Of a stretch of 64,000 bases of DNA, positions 49,309 to 57,071 are shown in pieces; the stretch's first letter is position 1, and each line of letters opens with the position of its first letter. The position numbers were made by a program, and so were the translations under genes. The stretch covers positions 4,402,001-4,466,000 of the forward strand of contig NZ_CP045702.1 of assembly GCF_014216315.1 (NCBI RefSeq). The letters are read 5' to 3'. Below the pieces are notes generated by a model. It was not told the DNA's origin. It searched no databases and saw nothing but the letters and a program-made list of their open reading frames with translations. The stretch comes from Streptomyces finlayi. GTDB lineage: Bacteria; Actinomycetota; Actinomycetes; Streptomycetales; Streptomycetaceae.

Positions 49309-49659
49309 CTACCGGCCGCGGGGTGCGTACATGATCAAGGCCATCCCGGCCAGGCAGACCAGCGCGCCGATCACGTCCCACCGGTCGGGGCGGTATCCGT
49401 CGGCGACCATGCCCCAGGCGAGGGAGCCGGCGACGAACACGCCGCCGTACGCGGCGAGGATGCGGCCGAACTCGCCGTCCGGCTGGAGCGTCGCCACGAA
49501 TCCGTAGAGACCGAGGGCGATGACACCGGCGCCGATCCAGACCCACCCCCGTCCGCCGTGCGTGTCGCTGCCCCGGACGCCCTGCCAGACGAGCCAGGCT
49601 CCGCCGATCTCGAAGAGGGCGGCGACGGCGAAGAGGGCGATGGAGCGCGCGACGAGCAT
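49309..49659 (-). CDS. YnfA/UPF0060-family small membrane protein
   Basis: The 116-residue protein has four membrane spans typical of the family: SIALFAVAALFEIGGAWLVWQG, VWIGAGVIALGLYGFVATLQ, GRILAAYGGVFVAGSLAWGM and WDVIGALVCLAGMALIMYA. The FEIGGAWLVWQ and RILAAYGGVFV segments are family hallmarks. Relation to small multidrug transporters is structural; its role is unproven. Full length. Confidence 0.88.
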   Translation of the reverse strand: MLVARSIALFAVAALFEIGGAWLVWQGVRGSDTHGGRGWVWIGAGVIALGLYGFVATLQPDGEFGRILAAYGGVFVAGSLAWGMVADGYRPDRWDVIGALVCLAGMALIMYAPRGR

Positions 49660-49766
49660 GGGAGGAGCGTTTCACGTGGGGCCCGGGTGGGCCGTGCGGG
49701 TGGGGTGAGGCGCGTCGAACCGGTCATCAAATAGGGATGATTGGGGATGATCGGTATATTCGCCGC

Positions 49767-50279
49767 ATGGTAGCGACGCGTAGAGCTCTGCTGGTGGTGT
49801 CCGCCGCGGCGGCGATGGCGGCGACCGTGCTGTGGGGGGCGGGGGCCTCGGCCGCAGTCCCGTCCGCAACCCCGCCCGTGCCCCATGGTGTGGTGCCGCA
49901 GGCGGATGTGTCCCATCACGGGCATGTCTCCCTCTGGGGTGATCGGCTCGGAATCTGGCTGGAGAGCACGAACAGCGGTCCGTGGGATCTGGTGGACACC
50001 ACCGTGCGGCTGCGGTTCTCGGCGCCGCTGGAGGGGCGCCAGGGGCTGCCGCAGGGCTGTCTCTGGGGTGACCGCAGCACGGTGCTGTGCCGGACGGGCC
50101 CGTTGTCGGCGGACGGGGGGACCCTGCGGGCCGTACTCGATCTGCGGCTCGGGGCGCGGCCTGCGGAGGTGGTCGTGCGGGTCGACACCCTGTGGAGCGG
50201 TGGTGTGCCGGACCGCGATCCGCGCAACAACGAGCACGAGGTGCTGGCGCCGGCCACGGGGGACGCGTACGTCTTCTGA
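49767..50279 (+). CDS. Secreted protein of unknown function
   Basis: The 170-residue protein has a Sec signal MVATRRALLVVSAAAAMAAT with cleavage probable after GASAA (~33). The mature part of about 135 residues looks like an all-beta immunoglobulin-like domain (LWGDRLGIWLESTNSGPWDL, TTVRLRFSAPL, GDRSTVLCRTGPL, VVVRVDTLW). Two Cys (GCLWGD and VLCRT) could form a disulfide. ATG 49767 lacks a Shine-Dalgarno, and TATATT at 49755-49760 lies so close that the transcript may be leaderless; a longer start at 49737 is possible. Confidence 0.6.
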   Translation: MVATRRALLVVSAAAAMAATVLWGAGASAAVPSATPPVPHGVVPQADVSHHGHVSLWGDRLGIWLESTNSGPWDLVDTTVRLRFSAPLEGRQGLPQGCLWGDRSTVLCRTGPLSADGGTLRAVLDLRLGARPAEVVVRVDTLWSGGVPDRDPRNNEHEVLAPATGDAYVF

Positions 50280-50366
50280 CGGGGGCTCGGTACGGCCTTC
50301 AGCGGCGCATGCCGAGCGCCTTGTCCGGGACCGCGCCAACGGCGGTCGGCAGGTGGGTGGCCGTCC

Positions 50367-51122
50367 TTATGCCTGGGCGGTCGGGGCCTCGGTGCTCAGT
50401 CCGCCGAACTCGCGGACGGCGTCCGCGACGATGGTTTCCAGGTGTGCGTGGTGGGCTCCCCGCCAGTACGCCCGGCCGCACTCCGTGCACTGGGCGAACA
50501 CGTCGTAGGACTGTCGCGTGCCCTGTTCCAGCTGGGCGCTCACCGAGCTCTTGTCGGCATCCGCCAGCTTCCCGTTGCAGGCGGTGCACCGCGTCCACGG
50601 CGCGAGGACCGGGGCGAAGCGCCCCAGTACGTCGCGGAGCTGTGCCTCCGGACGGTCGCTGTAGATGTACGCGCCCGCCCAGATCTCCCGACGCCGCAGC
50701 AGCCCCCGGTCCCGGGAGAGCAGCACCCGCTGCTCCTTGGCCGAAAGGGTGGCCAGTGCCGCGTCACCGATGTCCTCGCTCTCGTACGCGGCGTCGACGC
50801 CCAGCAGCCGCAGGCGCCGGGCGAGCGTGCCGAGGTGGACGTCGAGGAGGAAGCGCAGCGGGGCGCCGGGTACGCGCTGGGGGCGTTCGACGGGGCGCAC
50901 CTCGACCAGTTCGCCCGCGCTGGGGATGTGCGACACGGGCACGGGGCGGCCGTCCACGACCAGTTGTCCGGCCTCGGTGAGCGGGACCCCGAGGGACTCC
51001 ACGACGTGGCCGAGCGTCGACGAACCGTCGGTGGTGACGCTCGTGCGTCCGGCCCGGCGGTCGTGCGCGACGAAGAGTCGCAGCTCAGGGGCGACTTCGA
51101 GATCGATCTCCGGTCCGTTCAC
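50367..51122 (-). CDS. Mut7-C RNase-domain protein with N-terminal ubiquitin-like domain
   Basis: The 251-residue protein has an N-terminal ubiquitin/ThiS-like domain (LEVAPELRLFVAHDRRAG ... GELVEVRPVER, ~1-80) and a C-terminal Mut7-C domain (~85-245) of the PIN fold: FLLDVHLGTLARRLRLLGVD, VLLSRDRGLL, and zinc-ribbon cysteines CTACNGK and CTECGRAYWRG. The Asp residues are consistent with a nuclease, but substrate is unknown. GTG 51122 is chosen as the domain start; TTG 51179 would add 19 residues and neither has a strong ribosome site. Confidence 0.75.
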   Translation of the reverse strand: MNGPEIDLEVAPELRLFVAHDRRAGRTSVTTDGSSTLGHVVESLGVPLTEAGQLVVDGRPVPVSHIPSAGELVEVRPVERPQRVPGAPLRFLLDVHLGTLARRLRLLGVDAAYESEDIGDAALATLSAKEQRVLLSRDRGLLRRREIWAGAYIYSDRPEAQLRDVLGRFAPVLAPWTRCTACNGKLADADKSSVSAQLEQGTRQSYDVFAQCTECGRAYWRGAHHAHLETIVADAVREFGGLSTEAPTAQA

Positions 51123-51317
51123 CTCGTCAGGATGCCATTGCGGGGACGCGGCGGCGAGGGCTTTCCGGGTCCTGGTCAAGGCCCCTGGACAGCCGCGTGA
51201 GAGGCGGTGGCGGTGGGTCCGACCGCTGGAGGCGGGGACCGGTGCGGCTCCGCAGAGTGCGGCGGACGGGCCTCCGTCCCTACCCCCGCCCCGTCAGCGG
51301 GCGCGGCACCGCTCCCG

Positions 51318-52133
51318 TCAGCGCGGGGCGAAGGCCGTCGGAGGTGCGCCCACCGTCGCGGTGAAATCCCTGACCAGGTGTGCCTGGTCGCTGTAGCCGA
51401 GGTCCGCGGCCAGGGCCGCCCAGTCGGTCTTCGGGTCCGACTCGGCGCGTTCCAGGGCTTCGTGGATGCGGTAGCGGAGGATGACCCACTTGGGGCCGAC
51501 CCCCACGTACGTCGAGAAGAGCCGCTGAAGCGAGCGAACGGACAGGCCCTCGGCGCGGGCCAGTTGTCCTACCCGGAGCAGTGAGCGGTCAGCACGCACG
51601 CGTTCGGCCACGGCCATGGCCCGGTCGGCCCCGGGATCGGGGTGGGGGCCGAGCGACAGCAGACAGCGGTCGAGTGCGGCGATCCGGGCGTCCTCGTCCT
51701 CCGGGTCCAGTACGGCTGCCGGAGACGGTGGCGCGGACAGCACCTCGTCTGCGGGAAGCCGCAGGCCTGTCCACTGCGAGACGGGCCGCCCCGGGGCGAA
51801 CGGGCGGAATCCGCCGGGCCGGAACTGGACGCCGCAGACACGCCCCCGCCCTTCCAGTTTCTGGGCGAAGAGACCGAGGCCGAGGCCCGAGACCTCCGCG
51901 AAACCGGCCCGTTCCCCCTCGTCGCCGCTCTCGAACCGCTGGAAGACGAGGTTCACCGAGGGGTGGGGCACCACGTGCGACACGAACGGCTGGGTCAGGT
52001 CCCAGTCGATCAGCCAGTAGTGCTCCAGATAGGGCCGCAGAGCGGGGGCGGGCTCCCGGCGGCGGAAGCGTACGTGCGTGAACAGGTCGGAGGCTTCGAC
52101 GATGCCCCGGGTATCGGGTCGAGGTGCGGCCAT
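51318..52133 (-). CDS. AraC-family transcriptional regulator
   Basis: The 271-residue protein has an N-terminal DUF6597-like cupin region (RPYLEHYWLIDWDL, HPSVNLVFQRFESG), and a C-terminal AraC HTH: LRVGQLARAEGLSVRSLQRLF and LAADLGYSDQAHLVRDF. Ligand unknown. It is divergent from the DinB-like gene 80 bp away, a usual layout for an AraC regulator and its target, but this is inference. ATG start 52133. Confidence 0.8.
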   Translation of the reverse strand: MAAPRPDTRGIVEASDLFTHVRFRRREPAPALRPYLEHYWLIDWDLTQPFVSHVVPHPSVNLVFQRFESGDEGERAGFAEVSGLGLGLFAQKLEGRGRVCGVQFRPGGFRPFAPGRPVSQWTGLRLPADEVLSAPPSPAAVLDPEDEDARIAALDRCLLSLGPHPDPGADRAMAVAERVRADRSLLRVGQLARAEGLSVRSLQRLFSTYVGVGPKWVILRYRIHEALERAESDPKTDWAALAADLGYSDQAHLVRDFTATVGAPPTAFAPR

Positions 52134-52213
52134 GGGGGCGATCCTAGGAGTGCTCCGGGCCCGTGACGCGTTTCTTCAAGACGTCGGCCGCCGCCCGGTG
52201 CACGGTCAAAGGC

Positions 52214-52786
52214 ATGCAGAAGATGAGCGAATTGCTGGCAGCCGCCCGCGCACAGGCCCTTCCTGTGGTGGCGGGCATCGATGACGAACGGCTGGGGGAC
52301 CCCACGCCGTGCAGCGAGTACGACGTCCGCGCCCTGCTCAACCATCTCTTCCACGTGGTCGTCAACTTTCAGGCGCTGGCCGCCAAGCAGCCGACGGACT
52401 TCGGCCTGACGCCCGATGTCGTGACGGGCGACTGGCGCGGCGCGTTCGCGCGGGAGACGGGGCAGCTGGTGACGGCATGGGACGCGTCCGGTGCCGAGGA
52501 CGGCGTCGCGGGCGCGATGGGGCTGCCCGCCAGGACCGTGGGACTCATGGTGCTGGGGGATCTGACCGTGCACGCCTGGGACCTGGCGCGGGCGACGGGC
52601 CAGGACTTCCTGCCTGCCGGGGCGGCGGTGGACGAGGCGGGTCCCGCGTTCGCGGCGCTGGCACCGCAGGCCCGGGAGGGCAAGATGTTCGGCGAGCCGG
52701 TCCCCGTACCGGCCGGAGCTAGCGCCTTCGAGCAGCTGCTGGCGCTGACCGGCCGTGATCCCGGCTGGCGTCCGCCCCGGGTGTGA
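52214..52786 (+). CDS. TIGR03086-family (DinB-like, mycothiol-dependent type) metal-binding protein
   Basis: The 190-residue helical-bundle protein has PCSEYDVRALLNHLFHVVVN with His ligand near residue 45, and DLTVHAWDLARATGQ with His ligand near 118. The family contains proteins resembling maleylpyruvate isomerase and bacillithiol/mycothiol transferases. Enzymatic activity is unproven. Start is ATG 52214 or ATG 52223; neither has a strong ribosome site. The last 68 bases overlap the converging small gene. Confidence 0.72.
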   Translation: MQKMSELLAAARAQALPVVAGIDDERLGDPTPCSEYDVRALLNHLFHVVVNFQALAAKQPTDFGLTPDVVTGDWRGAFARETGQLVTAWDASGAEDGVAGAMGLPARTVGLMVLGDLTVHAWDLARATGQDFLPAGAAVDEAGPAFAALAPQAREGKMFGEPVPVPAGASAFEQLLALTGRDPGWRPPRV

Positions 52787-53033
52787 CGTCGGCGGTCGCC
52801 CGGGGGCTGTGTACGCCAGGGGGGTCGTAGAGGGGTGCGAGGGCCTCGTACGCCCCGTCGACGATGCCCTCGGCCCGCGTCAGCATCGCGCGCTCGGCCA
52901 GTCGGGCGGCCTGATGGGTGTACGGGGACGGCGGCGCCGGATGGCGGCGCCGCCACCAGGTGTCGCACGCCCCGTAGATGCCGCTCGCGAAGACCAGCAC
53001 GGGGATGGACAGTGCCAGCAGGGTGTCGTCCAT
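52719..53033 (-). CDS. Small membrane-associated protein, unknown
   Basis: The 104-residue protein has one span at the N terminus (TLLALSIPVLVFASGIYGAC, ~4-23). A cytosolic or external tail rich in Arg/Ala/Pro follows, with AARLAERAMLTRAEGIVDGAYEALAPLYDPP. A strong GGGAGG precedes ATG 53033 by ~8 nt, supporting expression. Its final 68 bases overlap antisense to the end of the TIGR03086 gene, and a shorter product cannot be excluded. No function is recognised. Confidence 0.5.
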   Translation of the reverse strand: MDDTLLALSIPVLVFASGIYGACDTWWRRRHPAPPSPYTHQAARLAERAMLTRAEGIVDGAYEALAPLYDPPGVHSPRATADVTPGADASRDHGRSAPAAARRR

Positions 53034-53148
53034 GATGGGCCTCCCTCAATGCCGATGTCCCTTGCATCGGCATGTTCGGCCGGTCAGCTGAAGACGGTTC
53101 TTCGGCCAATGACTGGCCGGATCGGGCTTCAGGGGGCGTGCGCCGGGC

Positions 53149-53385
53149 TCAGGACCGCGGAGCGTGCAGCGCCCAGAGGTGCAGCGCGCCCCCGTCGGGC
53201 GACGTCGTGTGCGGAGCGCCTTCGGCGTCCAGGTCGACGACGGCCACCTCGGTGTCACCGCGCTGAACCAGCAGCCGACGGCCGGTCGGCCACCGGAGCA
53301 CGGAGGGGGCGTCGACCGTGTCCCCGGCCGGGCCCAGGGGCGCCGTGAACGTGGTGACGGGCCGAACGTGCACTGCGCCGGTCAT
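53149..53385 (-). CDS. Small conserved-looking hypothetical protein
   Basis: A 78-residue protein with several short strands (VLRWPTGRRLLVQRGDTEVAVVDLD), no membrane span and no Cys. ATG 53385 has GAGGGGA upstream, and G/C-rich third positions support coding. It sits 105 bp downstream of arsR on the same strand; the intervening bases contain a (GGTGAC)3-like run. No role is evident. Confidence 0.5.
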   Translation of the reverse strand: MTGAVHVRPVTTFTAPLGPAGDTVDAPSVLRWPTGRRLLVQRGDTEVAVVDLDAEGAPHTTSPDGGALHLWALHAPRS

Positions 53386-53490
53386 TGGGTCCCCTCCCGA
53401 AGTGCCTGATGATCTACGGGAACTGTAGGGCGTGGGTCCGACAGCGGCGTCCGGCGGCGGGGACGGTGACGGTGACGGTGACGCGAGGAT

Positions 53491-53847
53491 TCAGTCGCGC
53501 GCAGTGAGCAACTGCCCCATGGCCGCGACGACGGAGGGTTCGACCCGGTAGTAGACCCAGGTGCCGCGGCGTTCGGAGGTCAGCAGGCCCGCGTCCTTGA
53601 GCTTCTTGAGGTGGTGGGAGACGGTCGGCTGGGAGACCCCGACGTCGGAGATGTCGCACACGCACGCCTCGCCGCCCTCGTGGGACGCGACCATCGAGAA
53701 GAGCCGAAGCCGTACCGGATCGCCGAGCGCCTTGAACATCGTGGCCGTACGGACGGACTCCTCGGCCGTCAGCGGGCGCTCGGAGAGTGGCGGGCAACAG
53801 GGAGCGGCGGGGGACTCCAGCAGGGGCAACGCCTTCGCATTCGACAT
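53491..53847 (-). CDS. ArsR/SmtB-family metalloregulatory repressor
   Basis: The 118-residue winged-helix protein has the HTH VGVSQPTVSHHLKKLKDAGL and wing LTSERRGTWVYYRV. The metal site in helix 3 is EACVCDISDV, a CxC pair like the ArsR arsenite-binding motif ELCVCDL. A second Cys pair (APCCPPL, ~23-24) lies near the N terminus. It dissociates from DNA on binding As(III)/Sb(III) in model members. ATG 53847 lies inside a palindrome; GTG 53865 is an alternative. No arsenite pump or arsenate reductase gene is adjacent. Confidence 0.85.
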   Translation of the reverse strand: MSNAKALPLLESPAAPCCPPLSERPLTAEESVRTATMFKALGDPVRLRLFSMVASHEGGEACVCDISDVGVSQPTVSHHLKKLKDAGLLTSERRGTWVYYRVEPSVVAAMGQLLTARD

Positions 53848-53857
53848 ATATCTATGT
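53844..53857. promoter_or_regulatory. Palindrome over the arsR start, candidate autoregulatory operator
   Basis: ACATA-TATC-TATGT is a 5-4-5 inverted repeat covering the arsR start codon. A TAGATA -10-like box on the minus strand lies inside it, consistent with repression of a leaderless or very short-leader transcript. Confidence 0.45.
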
Positions 53858-53918
53858 TGACACACGTCGAATCAGGAGGGGTGTGGAGCGCCTGCGGGGG
53901 GAATGTGGCGCGGGCCGG

Positions 53919-54350
53919 TCAGGGCCACACCAGGCAGTACGCCTGATGGCCCGCGTCGTGCAGGCGGTAGGAGAAGTCCTGCCACTCGTGGAGCAGCTGG
54001 TAGACGTTGTACGCGTCGCGGGGGCCGCCCCGGTCCGGGACCGTGGACCAGATGAAGGCGGCAGCGCCGACCGACTCCTCGCCGACATCGCGCAGGGGGT
54101 CGACGACGGTCATGGGGAGCTTGACCACCGCGTAATCGGGGTGCAGGACGACCAGTTCGAGCGGAGGGACCTTGTGCAGGGGTATGCCCTGTATGCCGGT
54201 CAGGACCATCGCGGCCACCGTCTCCGGCTTGATCTTGCTGAACATGCCGCCCATGCCCAGCTCGTCGCCGCCGAGCTCCTCGGGGCGCATCGAAATGGGC
54301 ACACGTGCTGCCGTGGCCCCGTCGGGGGCCCCGAAGTACTTGTAGGTCAC
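53919..54350 (-). CDS. Conserved hypothetical protein
   Basis: The 143-residue protein has an alpha/beta pattern with LHPDYAVVKLPMTVVDPL and IWSTVPDRGGPRDAYNVYQL, closing with a conserved aromatic stretch EWQDFSYRLHDAGHQAYCLV. I recognise no domain. GTG 54350 starts MTYKYFGAPDGATA; the extra residues from upstream in-frame starts (to 54503) are Arg/Gly-rich and non-coding in appearance. Confidence 0.6.
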   Translation of the reverse strand: MTYKYFGAPDGATAARVPISMRPEELGGDELGMGGMFSKIKPETVAAMVLTGIQGIPLHKVPPLELVVLHPDYAVVKLPMTVVDPLRDVGEESVGAAAFIWSTVPDRGGPRDAYNVYQLLHEWQDFSYRLHDAGHQAYCLVWP

Positions 54351-54788
54351 CCCCACGCGGCCACTGCTCCTGCTTCCGGAACTCCTCGCGTTCCCTGCCT
54401 GCGTGCCCTGTACGCGCTCAGCCTCACGCCGGTGCCGCCCTCGCCGGGCAGGCTCGGGCCCCAGGTCGTCGGTCCCTTCGCCCACTCCGCCACCGCGATG
54501 CATATCTCATCCACCCGACTACTTCTTAGGAGACGCGGCCCCGGCCGCGCAACCCGATCATCGTGTCAGTGACCTCCCCCACGGGCGTGCGGTGAAACAC
54601 CTGTCCGCAAGACCGTCCGTGCCTCTGACACCATGGCATGTGTGAGCTTTCCCTAATGTCGCCCCAGTTTCGCAGACGCGAGGGGGCTGTCGCCCTTTCG
54701 TGATACGAGGAGAGTGCGCTCCTTGCTCACTGTTGGCCAGGACTTCCGGCCCGGCCCTCCGACCCCCGAATCGCAGATCAGGACCAAA
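54351..54788 (+). other. hemL upstream region, no gene recognised
   Basis: About 440 bp between a minus-strand gene and hemL. Several open frames cross it but lack start sites and codon bias. The last 75 bases form an in-frame extension of hemL from GTG 54714 (after GAGGAG), whose sequence does not look like the HemL family. No strong palindrome or riboswitch core was seen. The hemL promoter should lie here. Confidence 0.4.
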
Positions 54789-56096
54789 GTGGCGTATTCA
54801 TACGAAGCCCCAGTTTCACAGTCGCTGTTCGACCGTGCGTCCGTTGTGACGCCCGGCGGCGTGAACTCTCCCGTGCGTGCCTTCCGGGCCGTGGGCGGTA
54901 CGCCCAGGTTCATGGTGTCCGGTACGGGTCCGTACCTCACAGATGCCGACGGTCGCGAGTATGTCGACCTCGTCTGCTCGTGGGGACCGATGATTCTCGG
55001 CCATTCCCACCCCGAGGTCATCGCGGCCGTCCAGGCCGCGGTCACCAAGGGCACCTCCTTCGGTACGCCCGGTGAGGGCGAGGTCGCGCTCGCCGAGGAG
55101 ATCGTCGCGCGGATCGAGCCGGTGGAGCAGGTGCGGCTGGTGTCGTCCGGCACCGAGGCGACCATGTCCGCGATCCGGCTGGCCCGCGGGTTCACCGGCC
55201 GCGCGAAGGTCGTGAAGTTCGCCGGGTGCTACCACGGACACGTCGACGCGCTGCTGGCCGCCGCCGGCTCCGGTGTCGCCACGTTCGGGCTGCCCGACAC
55301 CCCCGGGGTCACGGGCGCCCAGGCCGGCGACACGATCGTGCTGCCGTACAACGACCTGGAGGCCGTGCGCGCCGCGTTCGCCGCGCAGCCCGGCGAGATC
55401 GCCTGTGTGATCACCGAGGCTTCGCCGGGCAACATGGGCGTCGTGCCGCCGCTGGACGGTTTCAACGCCGGCCTCAAGGAGATCTGCGCGGCGAACGGCG
55501 CGCTGTACATCTCCGACGAGGTCATGACGGGCTTCCGTACGTCGAAGGCCGGCTGGTACGGCATCGACGGGGTCCGCCCCGACCTGATGACCTTCGGCAA
55601 GGTCATGGGCGGCGGCTTCCCGGCCGCGGCCTTCGGTGGGCGCGCCGACGTCATGGCGCACCTCGCCCCCGTCGGCCCCGTCTACCAGGCGGGCACGCTG
55701 TCCGGGAACCCGGTCGCGACCGCCGCCGGGCTCGCCCAGCTGCGGCTGCTGGACGACGCGGCGTACGTGAAGATCGACGCGGTCTCCGCGGAACTGCGCG
55801 GTCTGGTGGGCGAGGCGTTCACGAAGGAGGGCGTCGCGCACACGGTGTCGGCGGCGAGCAACATGTTCTCCGTCTTCTTCACCGACCGGCCGGTCCGCAC
55901 CTACGAGGACGCGAAGAAGCAGGAAGCCTTCCGCTACACCGCCTTCTTCCACTCGATGCTGGCGCAGGGCGTGTACCTGCCGCCGTCCGCCTACGAGTCC
56001 TGGTTCGTCTCGACCGCCCACGACACGGTGGCCGTCGAGCGCATCGCGGCTGCCCTGCCGGCCGCGGCGCGCGCCGCGGCGGAGGCGACGGCATGA
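54789..56096 (+). CDS. hemL: Glutamate-1-semialdehyde 2,1-aminomutase
   Basis: It converts glutamate-1-semialdehyde to 5-aminolevulinate, the step after HemA. The 435-residue PLP-dependent fold-type I enzyme has VTPGGVNSPVRAF near the start, SGTEATMSAIRLARG, and the PLP Lys in MTFGKVMGGGFPAAAFGG (~262). It lies 30 kb from hemACDB in the window. GTG 54789 (AGGA upstream) gives the usual start MAYSYEAPVSQSLF; GTG 54714 would add 25 residues. The stop overlaps the following gene by ATGA. Confidence 0.94.
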   Translation: MAYSYEAPVSQSLFDRASVVTPGGVNSPVRAFRAVGGTPRFMVSGTGPYLTDADGREYVDLVCSWGPMILGHSHPEVIAAVQAAVTKGTSFGTPGEGEVALAEEIVARIEPVEQVRLVSSGTEATMSAIRLARGFTGRAKVVKFAGCYHGHVDALLAAAGSGVATFGLPDTPGVTGAQAGDTIVLPYNDLEAVRAAFAAQPGEIACVITEASPGNMGVVPPLDGFNAGLKEICAANGALYISDEVMTGFRTSKAGWYGIDGVRPDLMTFGKVMGGGFPAAAFGGRADVMAHLAPVGPVYQAGTLSGNPVATAAGLAQLRLLDDAAYVKIDAVSAELRGLVGEAFTKEGVAHTVSAASNMFSVFFTDRPVRTYEDAKKQEAFRYTAFFHSMLAQGVYLPPSAYESWFVSTAHDTVAVERIAAALPAAARAAAEATA

Positions 56097-56797
56097 GTGG
56101 GAGCGGGAGCGGGAACGCGAGCCGTGACGAGATGACCGTGGTGCACCTCGTGCGCCACGGCGAGGTGCACAACCCGGACGGCGTCCTGTACGGGCGGCGC
56201 CCCGGCTACCACCTCTCCGAGCTCGGCCGGCAGATGGCCGACCGGGTCGCCGAGTACCTGGAGAAGCGCGACATCACCCATGTCGCCGCCTCCCCGCTGG
56301 AGCGGGCCGAGGAGACGGCGGCGCCGGTCGCCGCCTCGCACGGCCTGGACCTGGCCACCGACGAGCGACTGATCGAGGCGGCCAACGTCTTCGAGGGCAA
56401 GGCCTTCGGGGTCGGCGACGGCGCCCTGCGCAGGCCGGGGAACTGGAAGCACCTGACCAACCCGTTCGCCCCGTCCTGGGGGGAGCCGTACGTCGAACAG
56501 GTCGTACGGATGATGGGCGCGCTGGACGCGGCCCGGGACGCGGCGCGGGGGCACGAGGCGGTGTGCGTCAGCCACCAGCTGCCGATCTGGATCGTGCGGA
56601 GCTTCGTGGAGCGTCGCAGGCTGTGGCACGACCCGCGGCGGCGGCAGTGCACGCTGGCCTCGCTGACCAGCTTCACCTACCAGGGCGACAAGATCGTCTC
56701 GGTGGCGTACACGGAGCCGGCGCGGGATCTCGTCCCCGCGCATCTGCTGGCCGGCGCCAAGCCGGTCAAGGGGAAGTCGAAGGCGTTCGGCGCGTAG
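56093..56797 (+). CDS. Histidine phosphatase (phosphoglycerate mutase) family protein
   Basis: The 234-residue protein has the catalytic RHG motif HLVRHGEVHNPDGVLYGR (~19), a second basic cluster in SPLERAEETAAP, and the distal His in EAVCVSHQLPIWIV (~160). This is a cofactor-dependent histidine phosphatase, not necessarily a true glycolytic mutase. It is coupled to hemL by ATGA, and the cytochrome c maturation genes follow. ATG 56093 has GGAGG upstream. Its substrate is unclear. Confidence 0.85.
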   Translation: MSGSGSGNASRDEMTVVHLVRHGEVHNPDGVLYGRRPGYHLSELGRQMADRVAEYLEKRDITHVAASPLERAEETAAPVAASHGLDLATDERLIEAANVFEGKAFGVGDGALRRPGNWKHLTNPFAPSWGEPYVEQVVRMMGALDAARDAARGHEAVCVSHQLPIWIVRSFVERRRLWHDPRRRQCTLASLTSFTYQGDKIVSVAYTEPARDLVPAHLLAGAKPVKGKSKAFGA

Positions 56798-57071
56798 GGG
56801 GTGGCGGGGGCGGATGAGGCGGTGCCCGAGTGCGTCCGGGTGCCGCTTCGTCCTCGATCGCGGACGGGCCCGATGTGGCTGCTGTGGGTGTCGGCCCCAG
56901 GCGTTCGGGCGGCTCGAGTTGTGGGGCTGATCTTTCTTGTGTGCGGATTCCGTAAGGGTCCGGTCTCGGCGCGATATTTGTTCCCGTTCTCGGAACCTCC
57001 CTGATGCTCTGCTCATCTAAGCCTTCGCCGGTTTGTATGGGCATGAGGTGAACGAGGCGGATGGGGACGGT
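56798..57071 (+). other. Intergenic region with degenerate repeat copy
   Basis: No gene is seen in these 274 bp. A shortened copy of the window's repeat, CCTCGATCGCGGACGGGCCC and following GA, is at 56852-56873, one base shorter than the consensus. The promoter of the following lipoprotein gene should be in this stretch. Confidence 0.4.

Noticed and set aside
53461..53484. (GGTGAC)n-like run as a CRISPR or functional repeat
   Set aside because: Three short units without spacers; simple low-complexity DNA.
54714..54788. Start of hemL at GTG 54714
   Set aside because: The extra 25 residues do not resemble the HemL N terminus and AGGA precedes GTG 54789.
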